In this document: in pieces, positions 1 to 8,132 of the stretch
Layout of the letters: each line of letters opens with the position of its first letter
How positions within the stretch are numbered: the stretch's first letter is position 1
Source of the DNA: CATOSP01 sp965205385
Lineage (GTDB): Bacteria; Chloroflexota; Dehalococcoidia; Lucifugimonadales; UBA3495
NCBI GenBank assembly: GCA_965205385.1
Contig: CBDBGS010000006.1
Coordinates: 434,001-498,000, forward strand
Reading direction: 5' to 3'
DNA length: 64,000 nt
Made by a program: the position numbers and the translations under genes
Notes under the pieces: model-generated
What the model was told of the DNA's origin: nothing
Seen by the model: the letters and a program-made list of their open reading frames with translations, nothing else
Database searches by the model: none

Positions 1-1083
1 GTTGAAGTAAACGTACCAGGTGTGGTAGAAGAATTTCCACCAAAGCTTCGCCATCAGCCGGTGGCGGACCCGCTTGAGGGCGAAGGTGAACATCCGGGTG
101 TTATTTTCGTCGATGGGGGTGAAGTACCGGAGGTGCTGCGATTGGCCCCGGGCGCTGGGACAGGCGATGGCCGGGAGCCGGTAGAGGCCGCCGGGTCGGG
201 AGTTGTTGAACGCGTTTTTCTGTTGGACAAGGGGGTTCAGCCTGCGGGCGTTCCTGAACCGCCACCAACTATGCTGTGGCCATTGCTTTCCCAGGCCGGG
301 GAAGTAGCCTTCCTCGACATTCTGCTTCACACGGGGAGCAATACAGATATAGTTGTCGCCCTCCTCTGTAATGTCGGTGCCCTCCCAGAACGCCGACAGA
401 CGGTTGAACAGTTGCCCGCTCCAGAAGCGCCGGATACCTCCCCTGTGTATCTTGCTGTTATGGGAGTCCCGGGAGTTCTCCATTGTCAACGACCAGTTCA
501 TGGGCCAGATCTTCACGTAGGTCTGGACCTCCACGTCGTCGAGGAAAAACTCCTCAGGCAAGTCCTCTTCCAAGGGCACCGGTTCGGTAACACCCATCCA
601 GACGTAAACGACGCCGCGGTGGGTGCGCGTGGGGTAATTGCGGACACTGAGCTTCGGGGCAAGCTTGGAGTCCGGCCCGTCGGAGAGGGCCGCTACGCAT
701 TGGCCCTTGCCGTCGAAGGTGTAGCCGTGGTAGGGGCAGGTTATGAACCCTTTGAACTCGTCGTTGCCCATGCCCTTGCCGATGCCGCCTGACAGAAATG
801 CCCCGCGGTGGGGGCAGATGTCCGATACCGCGGAAACCTGGTCGTTTGCGTCCCGGAAAAATACGACCTGCTCTCCTAGGAGCTTGAGGGCCACGGGTTT
901 TCGCTTAATCAGCTTGTCCTCAACTGCGGGATACCAATACTCACGGTAACCCAGCTCGGGAACGTAGTCGTGGACGCCAATGCCAGATGCTCCCCTGGGA
1001 ACGTAGCGGCTGGCGCCGTTTCCATTTTGTCCGTTGGTCTGATGGCCGTTGGTCTGATGGCCATTGGTCTGAGAGGTCGTCAT
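1..1083 (-). CDS. Rieske non-heme iron oxygenase, large subunit (3' end off window)
   Basis: Partial gene, at least 361 codons, reading off the left edge. It encodes an aromatic-ring-hydroxylating-type oxygenase that would take electrons through a Rieske [2Fe-2S] centre to a mononuclear iron that activates O2. The Rieske ligands are seen as CPHRG (about residue 92) and CPYHG (about residue 114). Further on is ENSRDSHNSKIH, which resembles the N-x2-D-x2-H-x4-H iron motif but has only one residue between Asp and the first His. The ATG at 1083 follows AAAGGA at a 9-base spacing. The N-terminus carries three imperfect QTNGH-type repeats, probably a disordered tail. Substrate cannot be told from sequence; no reductase or ferredoxin partner is seen nearby. 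Confidence 0.85.
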   Translation of the reverse strand, partial: MTTSQTNGHQTNGHQTNGQNGNGASRYVPRGASGIGVHDYVPELGYREYWYPAVEDKLIKRKPVALKLLGEQVVFFRDANDQVSAVSDICPHRGAFLSGGIGKGMGNDEFKGFITCPYHGYTFDGKGQCVAALSDGPDSKLAPKLSVRNYPTRTHRGVVYVWMGVTEPVPLEEDLPEEFFLDDVEVQTYVKIWPMNWSLTMENSRDSHNSKIHRGGIRRFWSGQLFNRLSAFWEGTDITEEGDNYICIAPRVKQNVEEGYFPGLGKQWPQHSWWRFRNARRLNPLVQQKNAFNNSRPGGLYRLPAIACPSARGQSQHLRYFTPIDENNTRMFTFALKRVRHRLMAKLWWKFFYHTWYVYFN

Positions 1084-1557
1084 CTTTTGCCGTCCTTTAG
1101 CCGGTAGTCGTCGATCTTTCCCGCCTATACAACGATCGCCTCTATTCTAATGGGCAAAAGAATACCACATTTGGTGGCCCCAGGCATCGTAATAGGAACA
1201 AAATGACTCCGCCTTGTCACGGCCACTCGGCAACTCCCTCCTGTGTCCGGCCTTGGGCCGGAAGCCAGGATTCCATCGCGGAGAACTGTGCGGGTGTCTC
1301 CGTATTCCAGGGCGCAGGTTTTAGAACCGGAGTCGTCGTGGCCTTTCGACTATTCGTCTGAACTGGGATTTCCTTGAGTCCGGGATTTATTTGATTGGAA
1401 AATCATCCGAATCACTCAATCCAATGAATCCCGGTTCGGATTATTGCGCCCAGAATCGAGAGGCCCTGGGATAGTCGTAGCCCAACCGGGAACGAAAGAG
1501 GCCTGAGCGAAGTGACGCCTGTAACACCATCGCGAATCAGCGGGCCGATCTCAAACG
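1084..1557. other. Intergenic region with a degenerate inverted repeat
   Basis: No gene is supported here. The stretch has an imperfect hairpin at 1380-1434, with CCGGGATT at the left foot and AATCCCGG at the right foot and a GATTGG/CCAAT pair inside. It is similar in style to the short palindromic repeats elsewhere in the window (GGGATTC-type arms). No convincing promoter for the downstream membrane protein was found. Confidence 0.4.
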
Positions 1558-2385
1558 TTGCTACTGGTAAGTAAATTCCTGGCAAGCGGTCCGGTGCGAG
1601 AGCGTTTCCCCACCCCTCTCGGAGAAACGGAGGTTGGGAAATCTCCCACGTCTGTCGCGTGGCTCTTGCTACTATCCCTTTTGGTGCTGTTGACCACGCC
1701 CATCTTCATCGCATTGACCACGGGAATGGACCAATACGGTTTTTTCACCATGGACGCGGTAGCCCGGCGGCCCTACCCGGCGGTATTGTCCCTGGCTGTA
1801 AACGTCTCCCTCGCCGTGTTGGCCTACGCCCTCTACCGCCTCATCTGGCGGTGGGAGTCTGCCTTTATCGAACGGGGCTGGGAACCGATCAAGCGGACCG
1901 GCGTTGCCGTTGGGATACCCGTGTTTCTCGCGATGGTCCCGTCGTTTCTAATGTGCGGCACGGGTGGCAAACCCTACTACATTGCAATTGGCGTACTGAT
2001 GACCGGGTCACTGTGCATCACAAGCCCCCTTCGACATCCGAATTTGAAGGTGGACCCGGACCTGGCCAGATTCTGGTTCGTAGCGGCCACCGGTTGCATC
2101 CTGGCGCTCCTGATGCTGGCCACAACCGGGATGCTGTTCTTTTACTTTATCGACCAGATTCCACCCAGCGGCAATTTCACCTGGCAACTGGACTATAGGT
2201 GGAGTGACCTCGGATATGGACCAGAGGGTTTCCCGCAGCGGCAGCGAGATGGCCTGCTGGTGTTTGGAATAACTGGAATCGGCTACATGGCGCTGGTCCT
2301 TGGCGGCGCAATGCTGGTCTCAATGTTCAATAGTACGAGGCTGTTGGAATTTACCGATGGCCGGGTAGCAGCCTCGGAGGGATGA
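1558..2385 (+). CDS. Multi-pass membrane protein of unknown function
   Basis: 275 codons from a TTG; another possible start is the GTG at 1594. I do not recognise the family. About six hydrophobic segments are visible, near residues 33-54, 77-97, 113-132, 140-158, 170-196 and 230-258, so it should be an inner-membrane protein. No catalytic motif is apparent. The stop TGA is followed in the same reading frame by the next ORF, so the two may be expressed together or may once have been one protein. Low-confidence start. Confidence 0.55.
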   Translation: MLLVSKFLASGPVRERFPTPLGETEVGKSPTSVAWLLLLSLLVLLTTPIFIALTTGMDQYGFFTMDAVARRPYPAVLSLAVNVSLAVLAYALYRLIWRWESAFIERGWEPIKRTGVAVGIPVFLAMVPSFLMCGTGGKPYYIAIGVLMTGSLCITSPLRHPNLKVDPDLARFWFVAATGCILALLMLATTGMLFFYFIDQIPPSGNFTWQLDYRWSDLGYGPEGFPQRQRDGLLVFGITGIGYMALVLGGAMLVSMFNSTRLLEFTDGRVAASEG

Positions 2386-2406
2386 GGAGAAGAGATTCTG
2401 GTAAGG

Positions 2407-2922
2407 TTGTCACGTGAACTCCCGTCAAATGGGGAAGACACTCCATACGTGGCGTTCTTCCAGGGCCACGAGGGGAGCATATCCACAGATCAGTACGAGT
2501 GGTTGGTGAGCCCTAAACACGGCGGACTTTTGAGCAGCGCCGACCTCCTGATCGACAAGATGTCGGGCAGCGTCTCGGTCAGGACCGCCGAGGGTCGGGT
2601 GAGGATGGACTTTCGGGTAGGTATCCAGCCCGGCGGCAGAAGGAGCGGCCCTTTCTCATTGCTGTGCATCTACGCCCGCTATCCGGGCCGGGGTTTCGCC
2701 AACGGAGAGCTGAGGACCATGTTGAGCCGGGACCTTGACCGCGCGCCGGACTCCGTAAACGTGGGCGACTTTATCAGCCAGCTACAGCGGAGGACGCCTC
2801 GCCTCCCGGTGAAAAGGGATGACGCCGGTTCCTGTATCCCGGGCGACGTCCGGGTCTGCCTCCTTGAGCCCCGAAATGGCGCCGGCGATTCTGTATCTCC
2901 GCCGGGCGGGATTTCAGCGTAA
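2407..2922 (+). CDS. Hypothetical soluble protein
   Basis: 171 codons, in the same frame as the preceding membrane protein and separated from it only by its TGA. No ATG is available; TTG at 2407 is the first listed start, and a CTG at 2398 lies 6 bases after GAGGAG. No family recognised. The last 47 codons recur at 4013-4157 with mostly conservative changes and the same frame and stop position, which supports this C-terminus as real coding sequence. It is probably cytosolic, with no signal peptide. The membrane protein upstream is its likely partner. Confidence 0.5.
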   Translation: MSRELPSNGEDTPYVAFFQGHEGSISTDQYEWLVSPKHGGLLSSADLLIDKMSGSVSVRTAEGRVRMDFRVGIQPGGRRSGPFSLLCIYARYPGRGFANGELRTMLSRDLDRAPDSVNVGDFISQLQRRTPRLPVKRDDAGSCIPGDVRVCLLEPRNGAGDSVSPPGGISA

Positions 2923-3467
2923 CTCACTCCTATCCTATGCCAATCCATGTTCCAATCCGATGGCGCATCGCCATAACGTTATAAACTAGGGTATCTCGAC
3001 ATCGATGCGAAAGGAGCCAGAATGGACCTGATGAGACTCGCTTTGTCTTCAATTGGTGCGAACCGTCCCTGATTGCCCTTCTTGCCGAATGTCATGCTTA
3101 TAGCAGTCATCTTATCGGCATGTGCGACGGCTACAGAACCGCGGATAGTGGAAGTAACCCGCCAGGTCTCGGTCGAGGTGACCCGAACCGTATCTGAGCG
3201 AGTCGAGGTAATCCGCGAAGTCCCGGTTGAGGTGACGAGGGTCCTCTCTATGGAGGTCGATGTTACCCGGGAAGTTGAGGTTACCCGCCAAATTCCCGTA
3301 GAGGTCGTTAAGGAGATAGCGGTTGAGGTGCCTGTCGAAGTTACTCGCGTGGTGCCCGTCGAAGTAACCCGCGTAGTGCCCAAGGAAGTAATCCGAGAGG
3401 TCATAAAGGAGGTCGTGGTAACGCCCACCGCGAGGGCGCAGCCCACACGCAGACCAACCGCCACGCC
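2777..3467 (+). repeat. Segmental tandem duplication, copy 1
   Basis: About 691 bp that recur at 4012-4708 with high identity and an offset of roughly 1.24 kb. The unit holds the 3' end of the hypothetical gene ending at 2922, the intergenic leader including AAAGGAG and ATG, the lipoprotein signal and the EVTR repeat block. It ends where the two downstream genes diverge into different C-terminal domains. The boundaries were set by eye. Confidence 0.85.
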
Positions 3468-3969
3468 TTGGCCAACCCGGACTCCTACTCCTGTCCCGAC
3501 CGTCGCCCCTTGGCCAACCCGGACTCCTACTCCTGTCCCGACCGCCACGCCTTGGCCAACCCGGACTCCTACTCCTGTCCCGACCGCCACGCCTCGCCCA
3601 ACCCGGACTCCTACTCCTGTCCCGACCGCCACGCCTCGTTCAACCCGGACTCCTACTCCGGTCCCAGCCGAAACGCTTCCGCCCCCGCAAATCACAGCTG
3701 TTTGGGTGGTGGATGATTGGGATCCGCCTGATTGGATGGGGGGTAATTTCGATGTAACGATCACCGTTGCTGGCGAAGGATTCAATCCCACGACTCAGGT
3801 TGAACTAATAATTGACGACCGCCAAGTGACTACGGTCTTGACCGATGCCTCGGGGAATTTCTTTGGGGTGGCAAGGTTGCAGTTGAAACCTGGGGACTAT
3901 GATGTTCACGCCTTTGCAGAAGCAAGAAGTGTGCATGCTATAACCACGGTATCAATTTACCCACCATAA
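3073..3969 (+). CDS. EVTR-repeat lipoprotein with Thr/Pro linker and beta-domain
   Basis: 298 codons from TTG 3073; ATG 3094 is an alternative. A short hydrophobic stretch ends in the lipobox LSAC. Then come degenerate VEVTRxVPVEVTR repeats (about residues 22-115), five 14-residue PTRTPTPVPT linker repeats and a C-terminal Ig-like beta-domain of about 95 residues. It is probably surface-exposed. Compared with its paralogue at 4257, the conserved ATG (3022) with its AAAGGAG site now leads into a TGA at 3070-3072 where the paralogue has CGA (Arg). The positively charged part of the signal is therefore cut off, and the protein must re-initiate at 3073/3094 or is not made efficiently. Confidence 0.6.
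   Translation: MPFLPNVMLIAVILSACATATEPRIVEVTRQVSVEVTRTVSERVEVIREVPVEVTRVLSMEVDVTREVEVTRQIPVEVVKEIAVEVPVEVTRVVPVEVTRVVPKEVIREVIKEVVVTPTARAQPTRRPTATPWPTRTPTPVPTVAPWPTRTPTPVPTATPWPTRTPTPVPTATPRPTRTPTPVPTATPRSTRTPTPVPAETLPPPQITAVWVVDDWDPPDWMGGNFDVTITVAGEGFNPTTQVELIIDDRQVTTVLTDASGNFFGVARLQLKPGDYDVHAFAEARSVHAITTVSIYPP
3469..3678 (+). repeat. 42-bp tandem repeat, five units
   Basis: Five units of 42 bp each encode 14 residues of the pattern [WR]PTRTPTPVPTATP. The middle units are nearly identical and the last is the most diverged (RSTRTPTPVPAETL). The repeat forms the extended linker between the EVTR block and the C-terminal domain of the lipoprotein. It is a likely site of copy-number variation between strains. 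Confidence 0.9.
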
Positions 3970-4011
3970 TTCCGGCTGGGCTTCCTTGGTTATTTGAGCG
4001 ACAGGATGTCG

Positions 4012-4708
4012 GCCAGCTACAGCGGAGGACGCCTCGCCTCCCGGTGGAAAGGAATGACGCCGGTTCCTACATCCCCGGCGACGTCCGGGTCTGCCTCCTT
4101 GAGCCCCGCAACGGCCCTGGCGATTCTGCCTCACCGCCGGGCGGGATTTCAGGTTAATTCACCCTTAGCCTATGCCAATCCATGTTCCAATCCGACGGAG
4201 CGTCGCCATAACGTTATAAACTGGGGAATCTCGACATCGATGCGAAAGGAGCCAGAATGGGTCCAATGAGACTTGCGTTGTCTTCAATGTGTGAGAACCG
4301 TCCCCGATTGCCCTTCTTGCCGAATGTCATGCTTATAGCAGTCTTCTTATCGGCATGCGCAACGCCTATCGAGCCGCGGATAGTGGAAGTAACCCGCCAG
4401 GTGCCCATCGAGGTGACCCGGTCCGTTTCTGAGCGAGTCGAAGTCATCCGCGAAGTCCCGGTCGAGGTGAGGAGGGTCCACTCCATGGGGGTCGAAGTTA
4501 CCCGCCAAATTCCCGTAGAGGTCATTAAGGAAATAGCGGTTGAAGTGCCTGTCGAAGTAACCCTCGAGGTGCCGGTTGAAGTGACCCGCCTAGTTCCGGT
4601 CGAAGTAATCCGCGAGGTGCCCGTTGAAGTAATCAGAGGGGTCATAAAGGAGGTCGTGGTAGCGCCCACCGCGAGGGCGCAGCCCTCACGCAGACCAACC
4701 GCCACGCC
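4012..4708 (+). repeat. Segmental tandem duplication, copy 2
   Basis: Second copy of the 2777-3467 unit, about 697 bp. It begins inside the intergenic space after the first lipoprotein and ends at the start of the solute-binding domain of the 4257-6221 gene. The intergenic leader, ribosome binding site, signal peptide and EVTR block are all carried. It is about 6 bp longer than copy 1. Confidence 0.85.
4013..4157 (+). pseudogene. 3' fragment of the hypothetical gene at 2407-2922
   Basis: The duplication carried over the last codons of the upstream hypothetical gene without its 5' part. Reading QLQRRTPRLPVERND to the TAA at 4155-4157, the frame is intact and most changes from the parent are mild. 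It has no start codon or ribosome binding site of its own, so it is a remnant rather than a gene. Confidence 0.75.
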
Positions 4709-6221
4709 CCGTCCGGCACGGAGGCCAACGCCGGTGGCGGCTCCAGGCAGATTGTTTATTGCCGTGCCTGAACTCGGGTTCGAGTCCCCGGTCCCTTGGA
4801 AGTCCGGTGAGCGGGGGACCGGGAGCTTGAGGTTCATCTACGACCCTCTGCTTGGGACCGACTCTCAAGGTCGGCTCTCCAATTCTGGCCTTGCCGAATC
4901 ATGGAAGATTAGCGACGACGGTGCTGAATGGCTCTTTAAGTTGCGAGAGGGCATATTCTTCCACCACGGGAAGGAGTTGGTGGCCGGGGACATCGTTTAC
5001 TCCATACAGGAGTGGATGGCGAAGAGGCCGACGAGGGGTTTCCTTGAGAACCTGAGAGTATTGGAGTCCATCGACGACTACACGGTGCGCATCCAGACCA
5101 GTTCCCTGGACCGCTGGCTGCTTTGGGACCTGACAGACACTCAGTTAACTCTTACGTTCGCGATCCCCGCGGCTCACCACCGACAGGTGGGAGACGAAGG
5201 TTTTGCTCGGGATCCCATGGGTACTGGTCCGTATCGGCACATGCAGCACTGGCGTGAGGAGAGGCTCGGGTTGTATGCCCCGGAGCGCCACTGGCGGGAA
5301 GGTGTTCTCACGATCCGCGAGGTTCGATTTCTGACTATTCAGGACGAAAGCGTGAAAATAGCGGGGCTAATAACCGGCGAGATCGACATTTTCAGCCCGA
5401 GATATGACAGCGTTGGCCCGATTCGCGACTACGGTTTCAAGGTGTTCCTACGGGAAGGGTGGACCACCGTGGGCTTTCGCTTCCACCAGCAATGGGACAA
5501 CGTGCCCATCGCCGATGTCCGGGTGCGGCTTGCATTGAATTACGCGATAGACCGCGATTACTTGGCGGACGCCATATTCGAAGGCTGGGCCAAGCCTGCG
5601 GCCGTACCCGTCTGGATGACCGGCGCAATGGCACCTTGGACTCGGGAGCCCCATCCATTTGACCCGAAGAGGGCTAATGAACTATTGGCCGAATCAGGAT
5701 ATCCTGATGGTTTCGAATTGACCATCCACGCCTACGACGACAGGCCCGCACCTTATGGTGATGACCTACATGGTATTGACCTAGCGGAGTTATTGGAATC
5801 GGGTTTCACCCACAACATCGGCGTCCGTGCAAGTGTTTTTACACCGTCCTATCCTGAACTTCGGGAGAAGATGCTTAACCAGACTATCCCAGGCGACATG
5901 AGCTACTGGACTTCCCCCGCGCGGCCAACCCCAGGGTTTGTCCGTTCCTTGAGTTCGTTGTTCCAATCGACAAGTCCGTTAACCACTACCAAAGACCCTG
6001 AGCTAGACGATGTAATCGGATCCCTGAACACCGAACTCGATCCGGCCAAAGAGCGGGAATTGATGTCAGTCCTTTTGGCGATTACCCATGACCGTGCCAA
6101 CTATCTCCCCCTGCTACACATTGATATTCCCTACGCCGCTAGCGACAAGGTTCCCACGGATTGGGACCTGGGCAAACGGCCTTGGGACCCCGACTACCTC
6201 GACGTGGTCCGGCGCCGGTGA
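4257..6221 (+). CDS. ABC transporter substrate-binding lipoprotein, family 5 (peptide/nickel type)
   Basis: 654 codons. The ATG follows AAAGGAG by 5 bases. A lipoprotein signal with Arg residues ends in LSAC; EVTR repeats follow (about residues 40-130), then an Ala/Pro linker and a full SBP_bac_5 domain from about residue 165: LAESWKISDDG, then WLFKLREGIFFHHGKEL, and the AINYAIDR-like LALNYAIDRDYL. Family members capture oligopeptides or other small solutes outside the membrane for an ABC importer. No permease or ATPase genes are adjacent, so it is an orphan here. The EVTR block is shared by duplication with the gene at 3073. Confidence 0.88.
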   Translation: MGPMRLALSSMCENRPRLPFLPNVMLIAVFLSACATPIEPRIVEVTRQVPIEVTRSVSERVEVIREVPVEVRRVHSMGVEVTRQIPVEVIKEIAVEVPVEVTLEVPVEVTRLVPVEVIREVPVEVIRGVIKEVVVAPTARAQPSRRPTATPRPARRPTPVAAPGRLFIAVPELGFESPVPWKSGERGTGSLRFIYDPLLGTDSQGRLSNSGLAESWKISDDGAEWLFKLREGIFFHHGKELVAGDIVYSIQEWMAKRPTRGFLENLRVLESIDDYTVRIQTSSLDRWLLWDLTDTQLTLTFAIPAAHHRQVGDEGFARDPMGTGPYRHMQHWREERLGLYAPERHWREGVLTIREVRFLTIQDESVKIAGLITGEIDIFSPRYDSVGPIRDYGFKVFLREGWTTVGFRFHQQWDNVPIADVRVRLALNYAIDRDYLADAIFEGWAKPAAVPVWMTGAMAPWTREPHPFDPKRANELLAESGYPDGFELTIHAYDDRPAPYGDDLHGIDLAELLESGFTHNIGVRASVFTPSYPELREKMLNQTIPGDMSYWTSPARPTPGFVRSLSSLFQSTSPLTTTKDPELDDVIGSLNTELDPAKERELMSVLLAITHDRANYLPLLHIDIPYAASDKVPTDWDLGKRPWDPDYLDVVRRR

Positions 6222-6662
6222 CGCTCATCCCGACTGCACCTGGGATACTTCACATCCAGAAAAGGAGCCTCGGCAGATCGCGGTCGGAATCACCCCTCTA
6301 GTGTCCAGGCGGGGGATAATTTCGCCCCGAACAGCGACACTGAATTAGACTGTTCTGTTCTTTTTTGGAACCTCCCGGATTCCGGCTCAAGGCGGGAAAT
6401 GCGGATGGCCATGTGCGGCAGGAGATGAGGATGAAATGACGAGGAGGGTGGGGGAATGACGGGTTGACCCTTTCCATAATAAATGCGGACCGGGGCCAAC
6501 AGGTAATCGCAAGACCCATAAGCGGCCGCCGATGCTTGACGCGAATTAGAGCTTAATCTACACTTCAGCGAGGCATCTAGCCAACCGGCGCGCTCCGCGA
6601 ATCCCGCGTCGAATTCCGAAAACTCAAGAGCGATACAGCTCAAGACGAAGGGTGACAGGCCG
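6222..6662. other. Intergenic region upstream of apt
   Basis: No gene is supported. There is a T-rich run near 6350-6366 without a strong stem before it, and a worn copy of the GATTCCGGCTCAAGGCGGGAA type of short palindromic repeat near 6380-6400. The apt promoter lies at 6536-6564. Confidence 0.4.
6536..6564 (+). promoter_or_regulatory. Promoter for apt
   Basis: TTGACG, 17 bases, TACACT: 5/6 and 4/6 matches to the housekeeping sigma consensus with ideal spacing. The predicted transcript starts near 6571 and has a leader of about 90 bases before the apt ATG. Confidence 0.65.
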
Positions 6663-7175
6663 ATGGACCTGAAGGCCTTTATCCGGGACATCCCAGATTT
6701 TCCGGAACCAGGGATTCTCTTTCGGGACATCACTCCCCTGTTACGGAGCCCGCAGGCGTTTAGCCACGTCATAGAGCGGCTATCAGACCGGGTCCGGCGC
6801 GAGGAGTTTGACACCATCGTGGCCATCGAGTCACGTGGGTTCCTGTTCGGCGCTCCGCTGGCGTACCAACTGGGGAAGCCGATAGTCCCGGTCCGCAAGC
6901 CCGGCAAACTGCCCGCGGCAACGCACTCGACCGAATACACTCTGGAGTACGGCCAGAACACCATGGAGATGCACCAGGACGGTGTCCACGCCGGCGAACG
7001 TGTCTTGGTCGTGGATGACCTGCTGGCCACCGGCGGCACTCTGGCGGCCGCGGCCAATCTCGTGGAAATGTCGGAGGGAGTCGTCCGAGCTATGGTAGTG
7101 GTCGTTGAGCTTTCCGGACTTTCCGGGAGAAATTCCCTGGGCGCCTACGACGTGGTGTCGCTGGTCGAATATTGA
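6663..7175 (+). CDS. apt: Adenine phosphoribosyltransferase
   Basis: 170 codons, the usual length. Apt salvages adenine by joining it to PRPP to make AMP in the cytosol. Visible hallmarks are the N-terminal IRDIPDFPEPGILFRDITPLL, the IESRGFLFGAPLA segment and the PRPP-binding loop VLVVDDLLATGGTL (about residues 118-131). An AAGGGTGA sequence lies upstream of the ATG. A promoter is seen at 6536-6564. The next gene is 39 bases away on the same strand and could be cotranscribed. Confidence 0.96.
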   Translation: MDLKAFIRDIPDFPEPGILFRDITPLLRSPQAFSHVIERLSDRVRREEFDTIVAIESRGFLFGAPLAYQLGKPIVPVRKPGKLPAATHSTEYTLEYGQNTMEMHQDGVHAGERVLVVDDLLATGGTLAAAANLVEMSEGVVRAMVVVVELSGLSGRNSLGAYDVVSLVEY

Positions 7176-7214
7176 GATACGGCCCAACTTATAACGGTTG
7201 GGAAGGAGTAGCAG

Positions 7215-8084
7215 ATGGCAAGCAGCGTAACTGTTGGCAACGTTGAGATCATCCCGGTTCTCGACATGATTCCACCGTCGAGAGAACCAACCATGATGTT
7301 CCCGGATACCTCCCCTGACGACTGGGCCGGGCACCAGGATGCCCTGGAAAACGGCCAACTCCAGCTTTATTACGGCTGTTGGGTGGTCCGTTCCCAGGGT
7401 TCGACCATCCTGGTGGACACGGGCATGGGGCCAGGGCCCCACGCGGACCGGGGCAACGTGGAAGGCGAGCTCTTCGAGCGGCTGCGGGACGTCTTGATTC
7501 CCGCCGACCGGCGCAACAATACGAACGTGGGCCCTTCCGACGAGGTGAACATCGTCGTTCATACGCATCTGCACGGCGACCACGTGGGCTGGAACCTCCG
7601 GTACTCTGGAGGAATGCCCGCCCCCTACTTCCGCCGCGCCCGGTACCTGGTGCCCAAGGCAGACTGGGACCACTTCACCCAGCCAGACGTCCTTCCCACC
7701 GCGCCCCATGTAGAGCGTCAGGTGGTGCCGCTGCGCCGGTTGCGCAAGATGGACCTGGTGGAAGGGGAATATAACATCACCGATGAGGTGAGCACCCTTC
7801 CGACCCCCGGCCACACTCCGGGGCATCAAGCGATACTCGTCTCCTCCCAGGGCGAGAAGGCGATGATCGTTGGCGACGTGCTGCACAACAAGGCCCAGGT
7901 CTCCCAGGCTGATTGGTGCGCGGGCGTCGATATTGACAAGGACGCCAGCCGCCAGAGCCGAAATAACCTGTTGGACTTAGCCGAGAAAGAGTCATACGTT
8001 ATCGCCGCGGGGCACTTCACCCCCGGTGACCACCTAGGTAAGGTAGTCCGGCTGGAAGGCCGACGCTACTGGCAGGGAATCTAG
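7215..8084 (+). CDS. Metallo-beta-lactamase fold hydrolase
   Basis: 289 codons; AAGGAG lies 6 bases before the ATG. The metal-binding motif HTHLHGDHVGWN is at about residues 115-126, with later ligands in PTPGHTPGHQ (about 196-205), the Asp in VGDVLH, and a final His in AAGHFTPGDH. The architecture matches the AttM/lactonase-like branch of the superfamily. Many members hydrolyse esters or lactones, but the substrate is not evident. A paralogue with the same VGNV start and motif order lies at 22202-23068. Confidence 0.85.
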   Translation: MASSVTVGNVEIIPVLDMIPPSREPTMMFPDTSPDDWAGHQDALENGQLQLYYGCWVVRSQGSTILVDTGMGPGPHADRGNVEGELFERLRDVLIPADRRNNTNVGPSDEVNIVVHTHLHGDHVGWNLRYSGGMPAPYFRRARYLVPKADWDHFTQPDVLPTAPHVERQVVPLRRLRKMDLVEGEYNITDEVSTLPTPGHTPGHQAILVSSQGEKAMIVGDVLHNKAQVSQADWCAGVDIDKDASRQSRNNLLDLAEKESYVIAAGHFTPGDHLGKVVRLEGRRYWQGI

Positions 8085-8132
8085 CAGTTGCCAGTGGTTG
8101 GTGGTTAGTGGCCAGTAGTTGGCCACGGGCCA

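Noticed and set aside
22..792. 256-codon plus-strand ORF
   Set aside because: It is the antisense shadow of the Rieske oxygenase; the minus frame carries the cluster motifs.
2383..2409. In-frame TGA between the membrane protein and the hypothetical gene, as a third selenocysteine candidate
   Set aside because: The frame is continuous across the TGA, but the surrounding sequence (VAASEG and GEEILVRLS) is not a redox motif and no good hairpin follows. Two adjacent genes is the simpler reading.
3070..3072. In-frame TGA in the first EVTR lipoprotein as selenocysteine
   Set aside because: The paralogue has CGA (Arg) at this codon in a signal peptide region, so a C to T change is the likely cause.
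2979..3791. Thr/Val/Gly-rich minus-strand ORF (and the similar one at 4214-4837)
   Set aside because: They mirror the EVTR and PT repeats of the real plus-strand lipoproteins.
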